64,000 nt of DNA from Pisolithus tinctorius (GCA_024663395.1 JANFAH010000042.1:310001-374000), one strand, 5' to 3'. Positions 1 through 12,024 are shown, counted from the first letter of the stretch. Translations and numbers: made by a program. Notes: generated from the sequence alone by a model not told the origin.

Positions 1-678
1 TGTGACTTCGGTTATGGTACCAGACGCATCGCCAGCTATTACCATGCCTGTTAAGCATGTGTTGAATTGCTGTGTTAAATTGCTGTATCATTGGTGAAGG
101 TAGTGTTTACCTGATCCGAGCTTCCATGCAAGTAACACCAAAGCACGTTCTGGCAACAGCAACTCCTGCAGTGTCCATCCTCGGTGATCCAGTCAGTCTC
201 TTCATCGACCCGCACAAGTTTCTGTACACCGCCCGGGAGAATGATGCATGGGTTGCATTTCTTGTACATCTCGCTCATCTGCCTGATCTGCCAATGTTTG
301 TCTGCGGGATTAGTCTGCATGATGCAGTCGATCGAGCCAGATGTAACGAGCTCCATGTTTAACAGCAGTCAAGCAGGCCTGGTTCAGAGCGTGAATGCTG
401 ATCGGGTCTCCATCGAGCGCACCAGCGACGGAAAAACTCTTGTGACTATTCGCTTCGGAAGGCTCTAAAGGGTTGCCTTTCCAGACGTACGATATAGCGG
501 CGTATTGGACAGATGGGAAATCTGTGAATTCCTCGATGCGGAGCAGTTGACCTTGCCAAACTGATCGCAATCTATCAAACGGTACCTCTGAGTATAGCAT
601 GAGGTGTGATATCCAGTACAACGTCTGGCAAATCGACATTAATGGCATTTGAAGTATGGTCCGACCTTGGGTGGCCAT
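1..678 (-). pseudogene. HET-domain (heterokaryon incompatibility) gene, partial and frameshifted
   Basis: Reads leftward and runs off the window edge, so the C-terminal part is not visible. The translation from the ATG at 678 shows a basidiomycete-type HET domain: YAAISYVWKGNP (first HET box), GDPISIHALNQA and KHGARYIWLDRL. It then continues in another frame with IMQTNPADKHWQIRQMSEMY and ILPGGVQKLVRVDEETDW. HET proteins act in fungal non-self recognition and can trigger cell death after fusion of unlike hyphae. The two frames abut near 325 with no GT-AG intron between them; loss of 2 nt before the CIMQT codons would explain it. I infer a pseudogene, although a sequence error is possible. A second relative lies at 4675-7259. 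Confidence 0.75.
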
Positions 679-989
679 CTCGAAGGGTCAAGCAGGAGGG
701 AAGTTAGCAATATGTGCCAATCGCGCTAATCAATGGCATTACTTTGGCACTTCAGCAGAGCACTAGAGTCAGTATTAGTAGATTAATTGATATCACCAAA
801 TTAGTCGATCGATCATCGACCACAGATTGTATATAGCAGGGCGCGGGTCAGTGAACAGAAGTCACAGTCATTGACCATAATTGTGAACTGTTTAGTCAAT
901 AAGCCGTATTCAATGAACCATATGATAAAGCAATATATGTAGCGGCAAAGTATCCAGTACAATATAAGTCGACTAGATGTAAAGTAGCA
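679..989. other. Intergenic, nothing recognised
   Basis: AT-rich spacer between the HET relic and the DUF3445 relic. No open frame or repeat could be assigned. Confidence 0.4.
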
Positions 990-2077
990 ATGTGTGTGAT
1001 AGCAATCATTCGGGTCACAAGTGAGTTGTTCGCACCTTCATCTTCTACGTCGCCGGAGGACAATGTACCCACCATCGAAGGTGTCCGTCTGGCCTGGCGT
1101 AGCATGGCGCCCATCAAAACGATCCACGTCATAGGCACGGGCATTACATACGACCTTTCCACACTTGACGCGATGGAAGACCTACGGATGGGATAGGATG
1201 CATTAAGAATTGTTGGCGGATTGTAATCATTCGCCGACTTCCTGCATCCTCTCTCTGTCGTTCGAGTGGAGACATGGGCTGGGTCCAATGTGCTCTCTAA
1301 ACTATTCTCTGGTTTAGGACTCAAGATGATTTCGCTTTTATGATCGAAGGTGAGCGCTGTGTGCGATCTCGGGGGTTGTATCGGCATAACCACGACCGGT
1401 TATGTAGGATCGGACGGCAAGTATTACTTCCAGGCCGGGTTGACCTGTATACCGGGTACGTCCGTTGCCTTACTGCTACAACGATGGGACCGTCATCGAT
1501 ACTGAACGGCAACCCTCTTCGGTGACCCAGGTTTCTGGTGTATGAGGGGCAATATCGGCATACCCCTCGACGAGATAGATATATCAGGTGGCGTGCCGCA
1601 ATGTAAGCGATCCTAAACTTGTTTGCACGCGATCCTCAACGTGAACAACACCGCATAGTCAAACAGAAGCTGCAGATGAGCATGAATCGGTTCTTCAAAC
1701 GTTTACCTGTCGATAAACCTGTCGTGTGGAAGACTACTCCATTCAGGCTGTCTCGCCGACGAAGGACGCGGAGGACGTCGATCCGAACGAGCTCAGTTGT
1801 TCCTTCACCCATAACGATCCGGAAGACGTGTTTGCCGATGGTCGGGGGCACGGCATTGCACCGCACCTCTCCGAAGACGCTGCGTCTCCGTACCGAACGT
1901 CCAACTCTGCGCCGACTGCCTCGAACGGATGCGATCGTGTTCAGAATTCGGACGTACCAGGTGAGAGCGGATGAACTGATCAAAGGGGGCATAGGAGTTG
2001 GCCCTGAGATGTTGCAGGGTATAAAGGACGAAAGAGGTAGGGGGAAGGGCTACTTGGGTATTTGGATGGGTGGGTGA
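990..2077 (+). pseudogene. DUF3445 (heme-dependent oxidative N-demethylase-like) gene, broken
   Basis: Splicing joins short exons about 990-1222, 1318-1349, 1408-1455, 1531-1602 and 1659-2077, all with GT-AG introns that keep phase. The protein reads PIKTIHVIGTGITYDL, TQDDFAFMIEGSDGKYYFQAG (split over two exons), IPGFW, GIPLDEIDISGGVPQ, MSMNRFFKRLPVDKPVV and finally LRTERPTLRRLPRTDAIVF. This order and the last motif are what I know of the DUF3445 family, whose characterised members demethylate secondary amines using heme. The gene is broken by an in-frame TAG at 1194-1196, a 2-nt shift near 1722-1728 and a return shift near 1860-1880. The 5' end is not convincingly present. The family call comes from motif memory, not a search. 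Confidence 0.62.
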
Positions 2078-2472
2078 CGAAAAAGGTGGAGGGGGGGCAG
2101 TGGAGGGAGGGTTGCCATATCCCTTTTGAAGTGTAGGTGTGCGTCCCATGCCGCATCAACCGACGCCGGTGTGGCAGCCACACAGACGCCCGTACTGACA
2201 ACAATAACTGTGCCGTTGCTACCTGTGCCCGAGGTCACGTTTTGTCTATCATGGGCCATTTCCTGATCTGGTAGGTAGGGGAGAACAATCAAGAACTCAA
2301 AGCGTACACATATCATTGTCTTTGTACTGCTGTGGTTGTGGATGTGGCAGTGTGGAACACCGACTCGGGCATTCTTTAAGGATGGTCAAAGGGAATGGTA
2401 TAAAGAGCGAACCTGAACGTTGTGATGGCATCTTTCTTCACGTACTCGCCGGATATTTAAGTCGTTATTGCC
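2078..2472. other. Intergenic
   Basis: Includes a G-rich stretch near 2083-2108. No gene is supported; the small open frames on both strands have no recognisable motif. Likely holds the promoter of the gene starting at 2473. Confidence 0.35.
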
Positions 2473-2986
2473 ATGGAACACGGAAGCCCGTCAAGACCGC
2501 AATTAATGCCGCGAACACCCCCACCATTGAAGCTCCAGCCCGTGGATCTGGACACGTGGGACGACGGCACATATGCGGATTCGTTTTATACCGAAGCCAA
2601 GCCAGATGAACTGGATGAACCTTGGCCGTATCGGTTCAAAGTGAGTATGGGCGATGTCACTATATATATATATTGTTTCTAGTGCTGACGGCCATGTAGA
2701 GCGGTGATTTGGTGTGGGTCAAGTCGACAGGCGGGCGGTGGTATCATGGCAAAGTCGTCGGACAGGTCAAGCTGGGCAGAACAATACAGGTCAGTGCGTC
2801 CGTCGTCGATATGTAGCCATCAGATAAATAAATAATCGATTGCAGGGCGAAGGTCTATTATTCTGGCTTGTCGTGTTCAGCTCCAAATTTCGAAAGTACT
2901 TTGCTCCGTTGAATGGCGAGATCAAACCAGACACTCAGCACACACGAAAACTGTTGAAGGACGCTGGCTGGCCAGAGAGCGAATAA
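2473..2986 (+). CDS. Small Tudor/SH3-like hypothetical protein, 3 exons
   Basis: Exons 2473-2640, 2700-2789 and 2846-2986, with introns of 59 and 56 nt. Both introns are GT-AG and phase 0, giving about 132 residues with no internal stop. The N-terminal half is Pro- and Asp-rich (MEHGSPSRPQLMPRTPPPLK). The second exon has GDLVWVKSTGGRWYHGKVVG, the usual opening of Tudor, PWWP or SH3-like barrels, and the third ends KYFAPLNGEIKPDT then LLKDAGWPESE. No catalytic residue is seen, so a small adaptor or reader-like fold is plausible but unproven. It is one of the few intact genes in this block. The ATG at 2473 was chosen as the first in frame with the spliced reading. Confidence 0.72.
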
Positions 2987-3486
2987 TTGAATTTACCTAT
3001 ATGATTTACTGCATGAAACTATTTGGTCAATTCATTAGTGTAATGTCGTTGTCTACACTTCTGTAACACGTATCACAAAACCACTTGCAAAAACAATTTT
3101 TTGCATGTTTCTTGAAAACCCTAGGTTTAGCGGTTTAGCACGACTTGCAACGTGACCAGGCTAGTTGAGGTTTAAATCTCGGGGAAAGAACTCACTTGCG
3201 CGATTGTCTCCTGAACTTGGTCAACGAAGATCGGAGTTGCTAATTCTCCCAAGCCCCTCCGGGGTACTGCCACAGGAGAACAACAACGGTAATTGTGTCG
3301 TTGAAATGGTTCGATACGCCACGTAGACATTTAGCCAGATAGTCGTCCCGGAGGGCCAGTCTTACAAACCTAAAAAAGTGGAGTCCATCTGATACAGGCC
3401 CCCATCACTGAGCACATGCTTGTCCATTTAGCATGAATTTGCCTGAAGTTGAAACAGCACGTCCATAGGAACCATCGCCGGTATGC
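2987..3486. other. Intergenic, nothing recognised
   Basis: Spacer between the 3' end of the Tudor-like gene and the 3' end of the BTB relic (tail-to-tail). No coding or repeat signal was seen. Confidence 0.4.
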
Positions 3487-4134
3487 CTACCGACCGTTCG
3501 CGGGGCAACTGTCCAGTGAGGATAGGCGGCCAATCCAGGAGATGTCGTTCTTCAACACCTGAACAGCAATGCCGCATTTTTTACGATACGTCAATAACAA
3601 ATGGAGCTCGTTCTTTTGAGGCTCTTCGAACCACGCTGTATTCACAGGCTCCCGGAGCGCGTGTTCGGCAGCAAGAATGCACTCATCCCGCATACCGGCC
3701 TCGCATGCAATCACGAAGCAGCACCTCGGGTTTGCCTCCAAGATCCTCAGGTAGAACACAGATTTGCGCACCGTTTTCACAGCTACATCGAGGGAATACT
3801 TGGGGGCAAGACGGGCTGTCGGAGTGCAGCGATTGGGATAGCAGAAGTGGAGGAGAAATGTCAGTGTCTTCTTATCTTCTGAGACAGTGATAACCGGTAT
3901 TCCGTCCTTGATCTCTACATCTATGCTCATTTCTTCCGAACGTCGGAGATGATCAAAGTGTGTTTTAGAGACTGGCGAACAGAAGGGAAGGAAGAACTTG
4001 AATACGCGAAAGTCGGTATTGTCTGATGACCACGGAATAAGGTCCACCTTCACAGGACGAAGGGGAACGGTGCGCGGCAAGGTTCCGTGGAAGTGGATAT
4101 GTGTGATGCTCAAGTAACGGATTCGGTGTTTCAA
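3487..4134 (-). pseudogene. BTB/POZ-domain protein, degenerate
   Basis: A single 215-codon frame contains pieces of the basidiomycete BTB/POZ layout: SSDNTDFRVFKFFLPFCSPV (strand and helix of the BTB core), KDGIPVITVSEDKKTLTFLL, HFCYPN, then KYSLDVAVKTVRKSVFYLRI, a helical FVIACEAGMRDECILAAEHA segment and LLTYRKKCGIAV. BTB domains mediate dimerisation and, in some proteins, cullin-3 recruitment. Between HFCYPN and KYSLDV the expected linker helix is replaced by unrelated residues (RCTPTARLAP), suggesting a small local shift. The segment also ends abruptly after SWIGRLSSL, where homologues continue. I therefore call it a relic, though a divergent gene with an unrecognised intron is possible. 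Confidence 0.6.
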
Positions 4135-4674
4135 GTCATGTCAGGTCTCTCGAACGCATGGACAGATAGAAGCATGTACCTACGTAGGGGAAGAGGAGGA
4201 ACTTGGAAGAGGTTGCGGACACGCTCGGGTGCAGGAATGTGATAATAGTGAATTAGTGGCCAGGAGAGTCTGAGAATTGGATTAGATGCACGTCACGGAT
4301 GACTCTGAGGGCGGCGAGTAATACCTATTTTTCTGACGCGGCCACCCTATCCTCTTTCGATGTACTGTGCCCCTTTGGCTTCCCGTCTGCAACATGCATA
4401 AGAAACAGTACCCAGCGACAACTGTTTCAGACATAGAAATAAAGTGAACATGTGTATGTTTGTCAAAAGATGAGAACGACAGGTAGGTCCCAAGAAAACC
4501 ACAGCAGAGAGTGATCCATGTGCATAACATCAGCATGACCAATCAGTGACACGTTTAAACAGGTTTAAACCATCTATTCGCTTCCTGATGAAGCCCCCAT
4601 CCCGCTTCAGTTGCATCCATAGACCCTGCTTCGTCGTTTCTAACTCACGCAGAATGTGTCTACGTCTGCAGCCT
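4135..4674. other. Intergenic with a doubled GTTTAAAC site
   Basis: No gene is supported. At 4553-4570 the self-complementary octamer GTTTAAAC occurs twice, separated by AG. This could be a chance AT palindrome or a regulator site. Confidence 0.3.
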
Positions 4675-7259
4675 TCATAACATAAACCAAACAACCGATT
4701 CTTCAGGTAAAATCTTACCCTTCACATCAAAACCTTCGTGCCAGTCTATAAGGGTAACCCACGCTCGACACACATACCGTATCCTAATGACTTTACTACC
4801 AAGTCCGGGAAGGTCCCCACGGCGGTCTTGATGTCCATCAAGGTCCAGGCGAGTTCCCAGCACGGCCATCGTTCCCATGCGTGGCGCTCTCGGTACCTTG
4901 ACTTCAACCAGTACTGGGTGCTCCTCCTGAGGCATGTTCGTGACGGCCACAGGTTTCTGTGCGAGAACCAGGTTATATTGTGCCGTATGGTTCCAGCCAG
5001 AGAAATCTGAGGTTTCATCCAGAAGGAGGCGAATGCGATAACGGACTTCTCCATCCCCGACAATGACGGTGGTGGGATGACGGCGTGCTAAAGGCTGCAG
5101 GCACATACCGGGGTATCGTACGACCAATCCCTCGATACCACGGCGATCGGTGTGCAGAACGGCCTCATAGGCTGGATGATCCACACCTACGATATTGTAG
5201 CCCGCCCCCATAACATCAGGTGCGTACGAGTTGCCCAGCAACGAGCGAGGTGCCCATCGATAACCATCCCTTTTCAAACGCGGTAAACTGTTGAAAATGA
5301 TCCCACGAGCGAACTTTCGGATGTAGTGGAGAAATAATTCCATCCTGCGGTCGATAACTTGGGCTTCGACCTCAGCTTGAACAACCCTCTTGAAATGCGG
5401 AAAGTTGTTGAAAACAATCCGACGGCCAAAGCTGCCGATGCAGCGGAGGAGAAAAGGCATCTGGCCTTCAATCCTCAGAAAGGGGCGCCGGGTGGATACC
5501 TAAAACTGTGGACAAGCACAGAGTCTCGTCAGAGCCTCTAGTTGTCCTCCGGTTTGAAATGGCGTCGCTCGTTGGGAGAAAATATATGTCACGCTTGTGT
5601 TCGTTGGCGGTGTACCACCTCCCTAAGCCGAAGTAAATAGAAACATCCAAAGAATGCATTGTAGTGCTGGTATAGCTTACGTTGGTTCCAGCCTCGTGTA
5701 GTATTCTTGCAGCTCTGCGCCCATCGCATACACGTCCTGTACTCCATCGCTGAGCCGAAGGTAAAGTCGATTGGCCAGGATGCCCTCTTGATATGTCCAG
5801 AGTCTCCGCCACCATTCTGACTGAAAAAGTGCAACAGCACGATTCAGGATTGAAGCCGACGAAGAGACCTCCTGCATCCCAACATCGAGAACAAGGACTG
5901 CTGCCGCTTCCTGGTATATTGTCCGCATTCTTATGATGCACTTCTTCCGATTACTCCTTCAAATTATCGCCTACCGGAACGCACAAAGTATCCATCCAAA
6001 ATGGAATATGCTGGTCAATGCCACGGTCCGGAAAGAGTTCGTCAACCATCTTCTGGATTCGCGACAGCTGGCAGATGGGAAGCGTATTTCCGGTCGGATT
6101 TCCTAGTCCTTCAGACCACCTGTAAATTGGGTTAGGCTAGTAGTAGTGCATTCCAGGCCAGCAGGAAAGACGCACACGTGTGAAATCGCGACGTATCTAC
6201 AAACATTAGAGTTGGGCAATAAGTTCACAGCGGACGCATTAGAGATCACTGCTCGACCTGGCAATCCATCGGTTCCTTCCGCCCAGGTCACGACCGGCGT
6301 GTGGCCCTCATCATCCTGCCGAATGATATCTAGCAGTTCCTCCAGCGGAACTCCGGTGGCTTCGCAAGAGCAGCCCGGGGACATGCCTTGTAGGGTAGTG
6401 ATCCTCGTCTACAGTCTGTGCCACGCATCTCCTAGTGCTGCATTTTGAATGATCACCAGCCTCCTTCATAGGATTTGCAGCGCAGAAGTATAGGCCTTCG
6501 ATGCCTATTCGAAATATAGTCGTCGCTATGCGTGATGGACACCCAGTTCGCTTGCTGAAAACGTTCCTTCATTATTGCAGTGCCTCCCCACTCCAGCTCC
6601 TCAAGACGACATTCATACCACGACGTTGGAAGTGTTAAGGAGTGTTAGATCCAAGGGCAGAAATAGACAGAGAGATCTCTGGGTCTAGCGGAGTGATGGG
6701 TGGGACGGCCTGGTCCTCGTCAACACCAGTGTCGTTTCCTTTGGTACCACATATGAGGTCGATGAAACGAAAGACCGTACGAAGGATCATGCGGGGTAGT
6801 GCGAAGAGCGCTGGAGTTACGATCGCGTACGACGGACTGCCAGCATCGCTTGCGTCCACATCCTTCTTCGTATGGTGCAAGATTTTGCGTAGATCTGCCA
6901 CTTGCATGGCCTTTGAAACGCCTTTGGACGTGGGCCAGAGCGACCTCCATTGAACGATTAGTTGTGGAAGCTTTTTTGTGGTGACCGTATTCGACGTCGT
7001 GGCTATAAAGTCGCTCGTATCAACTTGCAACCTGCCAGCTTTCAGGACCTCTGTGAGGCATCCAAAAAATAGCCATGTCTGAAAGAATGCATTCAATTCG
7101 GCAGGAGTTTCGTCGACTGAAGTCGTAGTTTTCGATGTCTTTGGTCCAGCCCTTGCGTTCTGGGTAAGTGAGGAAGTCGCCTCCGTCGTAGCTCTCGGTG
7201 CATTTGTATGGCACGATAACGTACGGTGATGCGCCGTCGGGGAGGATGAGATGGTCCAT
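4675..7259 (-). pseudogene. Second HET-domain gene, multiply frameshifted
   Basis: The gene reads leftward from MDHLILPDGASPYVIVPYKC (7259). It continues with AELNAFFQTWLFFGCLTEVL and TKKLPQLIVQWRSLWPTS, then WYECRLEELEWGGTAIMKER, PGCSCEATGVPLEELLDII, CRYVAISHV followed by an intron ending near 6117, FWMDTLCVPVGDN, RMRTIYQEAAAVLVLDVGM, WWRRLWTYQEGILANRLYL and the C-terminal RWAPRSLLGNSYAPDV. This is the full order of a long basidiomycete HET protein. Consecutive pieces lie in different frames at about 7118-7125, 6635-6645, 5948-5959 and 5480-5495, and these changes are not explained by plausible GT-AG introns. At 5948-5959 loss of a 2-nt AG repeat would restore the reading. The gene starts head-to-head with CAND1. 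Confidence 0.72.
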
Positions 7260-7373
7260 GGCAGATGCTATGTGCGTGTATGTGTGTAGATATGATCAAC
7301 TAGGAATAACCCTGCCAGACGCTGTTCACTCACTCCTGTCTTTGATCATCGTACCACCACCACCACCACCACC
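7260..7373. promoter_or_regulatory. Shared 114-bp divergent promoter with (ACC)7 leader
   Basis: Only 114 bp separates the HET start codon (7259, leftward) from the CAND1 start codon (7374, rightward), so both must be driven from here. Positions 7353-7373 are seven ACC triplets ending directly at the CAND1 ATG; this gives a purine at -3 and leaves no upstream ATG in that stretch. The promoter role is inferred from spacing only. Confidence 0.45.
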
Positions 7374-10300
7374 ATGACCAAGACATATCTGATGAACAGT
7401 CTCATAGAAAAGGTACATACGACTACAGATAGCGCATGTTCGATCTTACAGAAACCACCCAGATGCAGTCCCCGGACCAGGACTTCAGGTACGTCAGTCG
7501 ACTCCACACACACCCCAATGGCGACGATACCTCTTGTCCAGGTTCATGGGACTGAACGATCTCTTGAACGAGATCAAGCAGGATCCAAATAGTTTCCTCG
7601 GTGAAGAGTCTGTCGAGAACAAGGTCCTTCGTCAGGTACTTAAGCTCGTCGAGGACAAGATATCCGAAGTCAAGAATCAAGCTGTGAAATGGTACGCCCC
7701 ATCTCCCCGCCATCAAACCCCACCTTTCTGTGCGCTCAGCTGATTCGTTGTGATGCCGCTTGCACTTTGTGATGTTCGTGTCCCGCTCGCTGCAGTCTCG
7801 GTCAGCTGATCAAGATCATGCGAGAGGGTCAGGTCGAATTTGTCGTGGAAGCCCTCATTCAGTTTCTAGTTGGAAAGGACGAGGAGTTGAGAGATATATC
7901 TGGTCTGGGTGAGTCTGCCCCGATTTAAAAGACGGACCATCGCATATCGAGACGCCACTTCCCAGCTCTGAAGACGATTACCTCGGAATTACCCCAGACG
8001 GAAAGATTGCAGGAAAGGCGTGTTCCGAACTCGCACCAAAATTACTCAACCAAGTCTTGAATGTGAGCCTATCCACCTCTGTATGCTGTGCGCGCTCCCG
8101 TACCATCCTCGTTCCCAGCCCGACACGCCACCAGACACGCTGATCGAAAGCCTTTCGACGTTATCCATCCTTATCGCCCGTTTCCCGGCCCACTTTTCCT
8201 ATTCTCAAATCAAACCACAACCCCTCACAGCAGTCGCTCCTCTCCTGAATCATCCCCGTCCAGCCGTTCGAAAACGCGCCATATCAGCATTGTCGCAATT
8301 CTTCCCTGTATCACCGCCTGATCTATGCACGCAACTTCTCGAAATAAATATTTTACCATACCTTGAAGCGGGCGCGAACCTCGAGCAACAGCGCACGACT
8401 GTAAATCTCGTGTCTGCGATTCTGAGGCAGTCCGCACAACAACTTGCGTCCTCGTTTGACCGGATTATACCCGGGATACTGAAGGCCGTGCAGCGCGACG
8501 ATGACGAGCTACGTGAGGGGTGTCTGCAAGTAAGTGAAAGCGAATGTGGTGCACCCCATGTAGTTGATATTGCTCCAGGCGCTCGAAACGCTCTTGTTGA
8601 GATCCTCGGCTGAAGCAACACCGTTCTTGCCTTCTATCATACAGACTGGCATACAATATATCAAATATGACCCCGTACGTTCATTCAAACAACTCCTTGC
8701 GTTGTGTTCACTATTGCAAAGAACTATACCGGAGGTGACGAGGACGAGGAAATGGCAGAAGCAGATGGAGATGAGGACGACGAGGACTTGGATGATGAGT
8801 CAGTCAAGTCTATATCTCGTGCTTGCCCTTACTGACGGTGAGTGTAGGTACTCCGACGACGAGGATGCATCATACAAGATCCGACGTGCCGCAACGAAAC
8901 TCTTAGCTTCCGTAATCGTCACCCGACCTGAACTTCTCGTTCCCCTGTATAAGGAAGTATCACCAATTCTCATATCGCGGTTCGGAGATCGAGAAGAGAC
9001 CGTTCGGCTCGAAGTTTGGGCGACGTATATCGCTCTTCTCAACCAGACGAGCATGTATGGCGGGTTGTCACAGGATTCTGACGTGGAACATGTTGTAGGC
9101 GGGAAGCGGAAGCGCGAGAGTGAGGATAGCATGGACGTAGAGGAGACTCCGTATACCCTCCTCAAATCACAGATTCCCGCTCTATCGAAAGCTTTGCTCC
9201 CCCAACTCAAGGCTTCCAAGACCGCCCCGGCGACGCTACAAGCCGGATTCCAAGTCTTAAATGCGTTGTTGTCCGTTTTGCCCGGATCATTGTTCGCCCA
9301 GGTGTCACCGATCGTCGTAACGATCAAGGGCATCTTGTCGCAGTCACCGACGACGACGACATCCACGCTACATCTCACATGTCTTTCATTCTTGGGGCTC
9401 TTCTTCTCAACACACCCACCACCGGTGTTCACGTCGTCACTCCCGGTATTTGTCCCTCTACTTCTCAAGTCACTTGGCGAACGTCACCCACGCGTCGCAT
9501 CCGAAACCTTTCGCACGTTCTCTGCACTTTTAAATGCTACACGACCTGTCAAGAATGGTGACTGGCCTGAGCGGGTGTACGACCACGCTATCCAACGTCC
9601 TCAGCACCACCGATACCGACGCAGAGGTACGTAGTTGCGCAGAAGATTGCATCGCAGATCTCTGGGTCTGTGTAACGGATATGATCAGAGCGAAAGAGGG
9701 TAAGGAGTGGCAAGCAATATGTCGCACTACGGGCAATACCACAGGGGCTGTGAGAGTGGTTACCAAGGTGGCGAGAGATGTGGAGATGAGCGACGATTGG
9801 GTGAATGGGTGTGTAGAGTGGGTAATGGGGTTGTTGAAGAAGAGTGGAAGGGGTGGAAAGACGGAGTTGTTTACTGCGCTTGATACACTGGTCAGAAGGT
9901 ATTTATGCATTTATTTCGGGATGATGGGTCTGTCGACATTCGACGTGTGCTCATCCGAATTTAAAGATACCAATCTGGGATGCCCGCCGATCTTCCACCG
10001 TCTCTCGTCTCGCAGATCAAGGTCTACATCGGCACATCGGACATCTCTGTCCTGTCTCAAGCGCTCTCCATCCTCGCGCTTTTACTCGAGCTCGCTCCCA
10101 GGACCTCATTCCCTCCGATCGAGCGTGACCTGTTGAGCGATATCTACCCCATCGCGCACTCTCCACTCGTATCGGGTGCTGCTCTGGACGCGCTATTGTC
10201 GTTCTTCTCAGCGCTAGTAGAAGCTGATGATCAAATTGCAACGCACGTAGTACCCGGGCTTGTGATCGCAGTTCAGAAATCAGGGGGGAAGGGAGATGTG

Positions 10301-12024
10301 AATTCGATGAATGTAGCAAAATGCGTAGGCGAGGTGGTAAGGAGTCAGCAAGGGGTCGCCGCAGGTACGATTGCGGAATATTCGAAGTACATCAAGGTTC
10401 GCGGCATTTTTCTCTCTCTCGATTGGGTGTGGTCGTGTGGTGATAAGATTGGTGACGTATGTCTAATTTTTCTAGAAGAGTTCAAAGGCGAAGACGTCGA
10501 GTGTGGCGCTGAGTTTACTTATTCTTGGAGAGTTGGGGCGATTCATGTAAGTCCTTCGGACTTGATTCCACTCTGTGCTACAATCACGCTCATACCCACT
10601 CGAAACCCTTATTTTTCTTTTTAGTGATATGTCCCCTCAACAAGATGTATTCAACAACGTGATCGACCATTTTTCGTCCGAGGAAGAGGGAGTCAGGACT
10701 GCTGCTGCCTTTGCTGCAGGTACGTATCCCGTTCCTAAAGCTGTGCGTATCGTAGCTGACGCGTTTCGCGTATCAGGGAATATTGCTATCGGGAATTTGC
10801 ATTTGTTTTTACCTGTGATACTCAAAATCGCGGAGAATGATCCCTTGAAACGGTTACTCTCTTTACACGCGTTGAAAGAAGTGCGTCGTAGTACTTACTG
10901 CTGACTTTCGTGATGCTCACGTGGACGATTGCCGATGGGCATCAAAACACGTAGGTCGTAACGCACTGCTCGCATGGTCAACTCGAGCCTGTAGCAGATC
11001 AACTCTGGACGCCTCTATTCAACAACTCTACGTCCGACGCCGAAGAATCAACTCGCAATGTTGCGGCTGCGTGTCTAGGAAAACTCACGACGACGGACCC
11101 TGGTCGGTACCTCCCTCAACTTCATGCGCATATCCGGGCCGAAAATCCCGCGATACGTGCGACGGTGATCTCGGCGATCAGGTATACGTTTGCGGATAGC
11201 TCGCCGTCGTATGATGAGGTGCTTGCGCCACTGGTAATGGATTTCTTGAGTTTGATGAAGGATTCGGATTTGGTGCGTCTCGGCGTCTGGTTTGTTCGCC
11301 GTGATAATACTTATCCCGTTTGTGCGTTGATAGACCGTCCGTCGTCTCGCGTTGTCTGCTCTCAACTCAGCTGCGCGTACGAAGGTGCACCTCGTACGAG
11401 ATCACTTACCTGCGCTGCTACAGACGTTGTACTCCGAGACGGTCGTAAAGGCGGACCTTATTCGGACCGTCCAGATGGGCCCGTGGCAACACAAAGTTGA
11501 CGAGGGCTTGGATGCGCGCAAGACGGCGTGGGAGACGCTATATACGCTCGTATGTCATATTTGTTCGGAAGATAGGGGATGCCGCATCGCTAACGATACT
11601 TACGTAGCTGGACACATGCCTTCATAAACTGGATCTTCCGACCTTCCTCACGTATCTCCTCCCGGCGTTGTCGGATCCGTCAGATGAAATCAAGGTCCTC
11701 GCGCACTTACTCATCGGACGGTTATCGTCTATCCCATTATGCGTTCCTCTACTTCTTGCACGACTGGACGCGCTGACGCCAGCACTCGAAACGACGATGA
11801 AAGGTGCGCCAGTGACCAAGGACACTGTAAAACAAGATCTTGAACGTGCAGCCGAGCTGAGGAGAAGTACGATGCGGGCTGTCGCTGCGCTCGCTAAGGT
11901 AGTCGCGGTCGGGAATGCTGCGGGTGTTAACACGACGGGTGGGTCGCAGAAGCTCGAGGTATTGGTGGAGGATATTAGAAAGAATGAGCAGTGGGGACCT
12001 GAGTTTAGGGAATTGCTTGGGTAG
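7374..12024 (+). CDS. CAND1: CAND1/TIP120 homologue, 16 exons, two apparent 1-nt indels
   Basis: CAND1 is a HEAT-repeat protein that binds unneddylated cullin-RBX1 and exchanges substrate receptors of SCF-type ubiquitin ligases. Exons: 7374-7412, 7463-7488, 7542-7691, 7796-7908, 7966-8062, 8119-8529, 8579-8674, 8722-8798, 8848-9898, 9967-10396, 10476-10546, 10625-10719, 10777-10880, 10955-11272, 11334-11549, 11608-12024. The product is about 1236 residues, the family's usual length. Landmarks are DFRFMGLNDLLNEI, RLAVRKR-like RPAVRKRAISALSQF, DDDELREGCLQALET, an acidic stretch (residues about 315-345) before YKIRRAATKLLASV, ESTRNVAAACLGKLT, KADLIRTVQMGPWQHKVDEG and RRSTMRAVAALAKVV near the C-terminus. 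Two breaks interrupt the frame: one C missing from the run at 7992-7995 (exon 5) and one extra C near 9599 (exon 9). All splice phases fit once these are allowed for. Confidence 0.93.

Noticed and set aside
896..1393. 165-codon minus-strand frame
   Set aside because: Overlaps the spliced DUF3445 relic on the other strand and contains no recognisable motif.
9552..9600. A 30- or 47-nt intron to explain the frame change in CAND1 exon 9
   Set aside because: Neither GT-AG option restores the reading frame in the correct phase, and 30 nt is too short; a 1-nt insertion fits.
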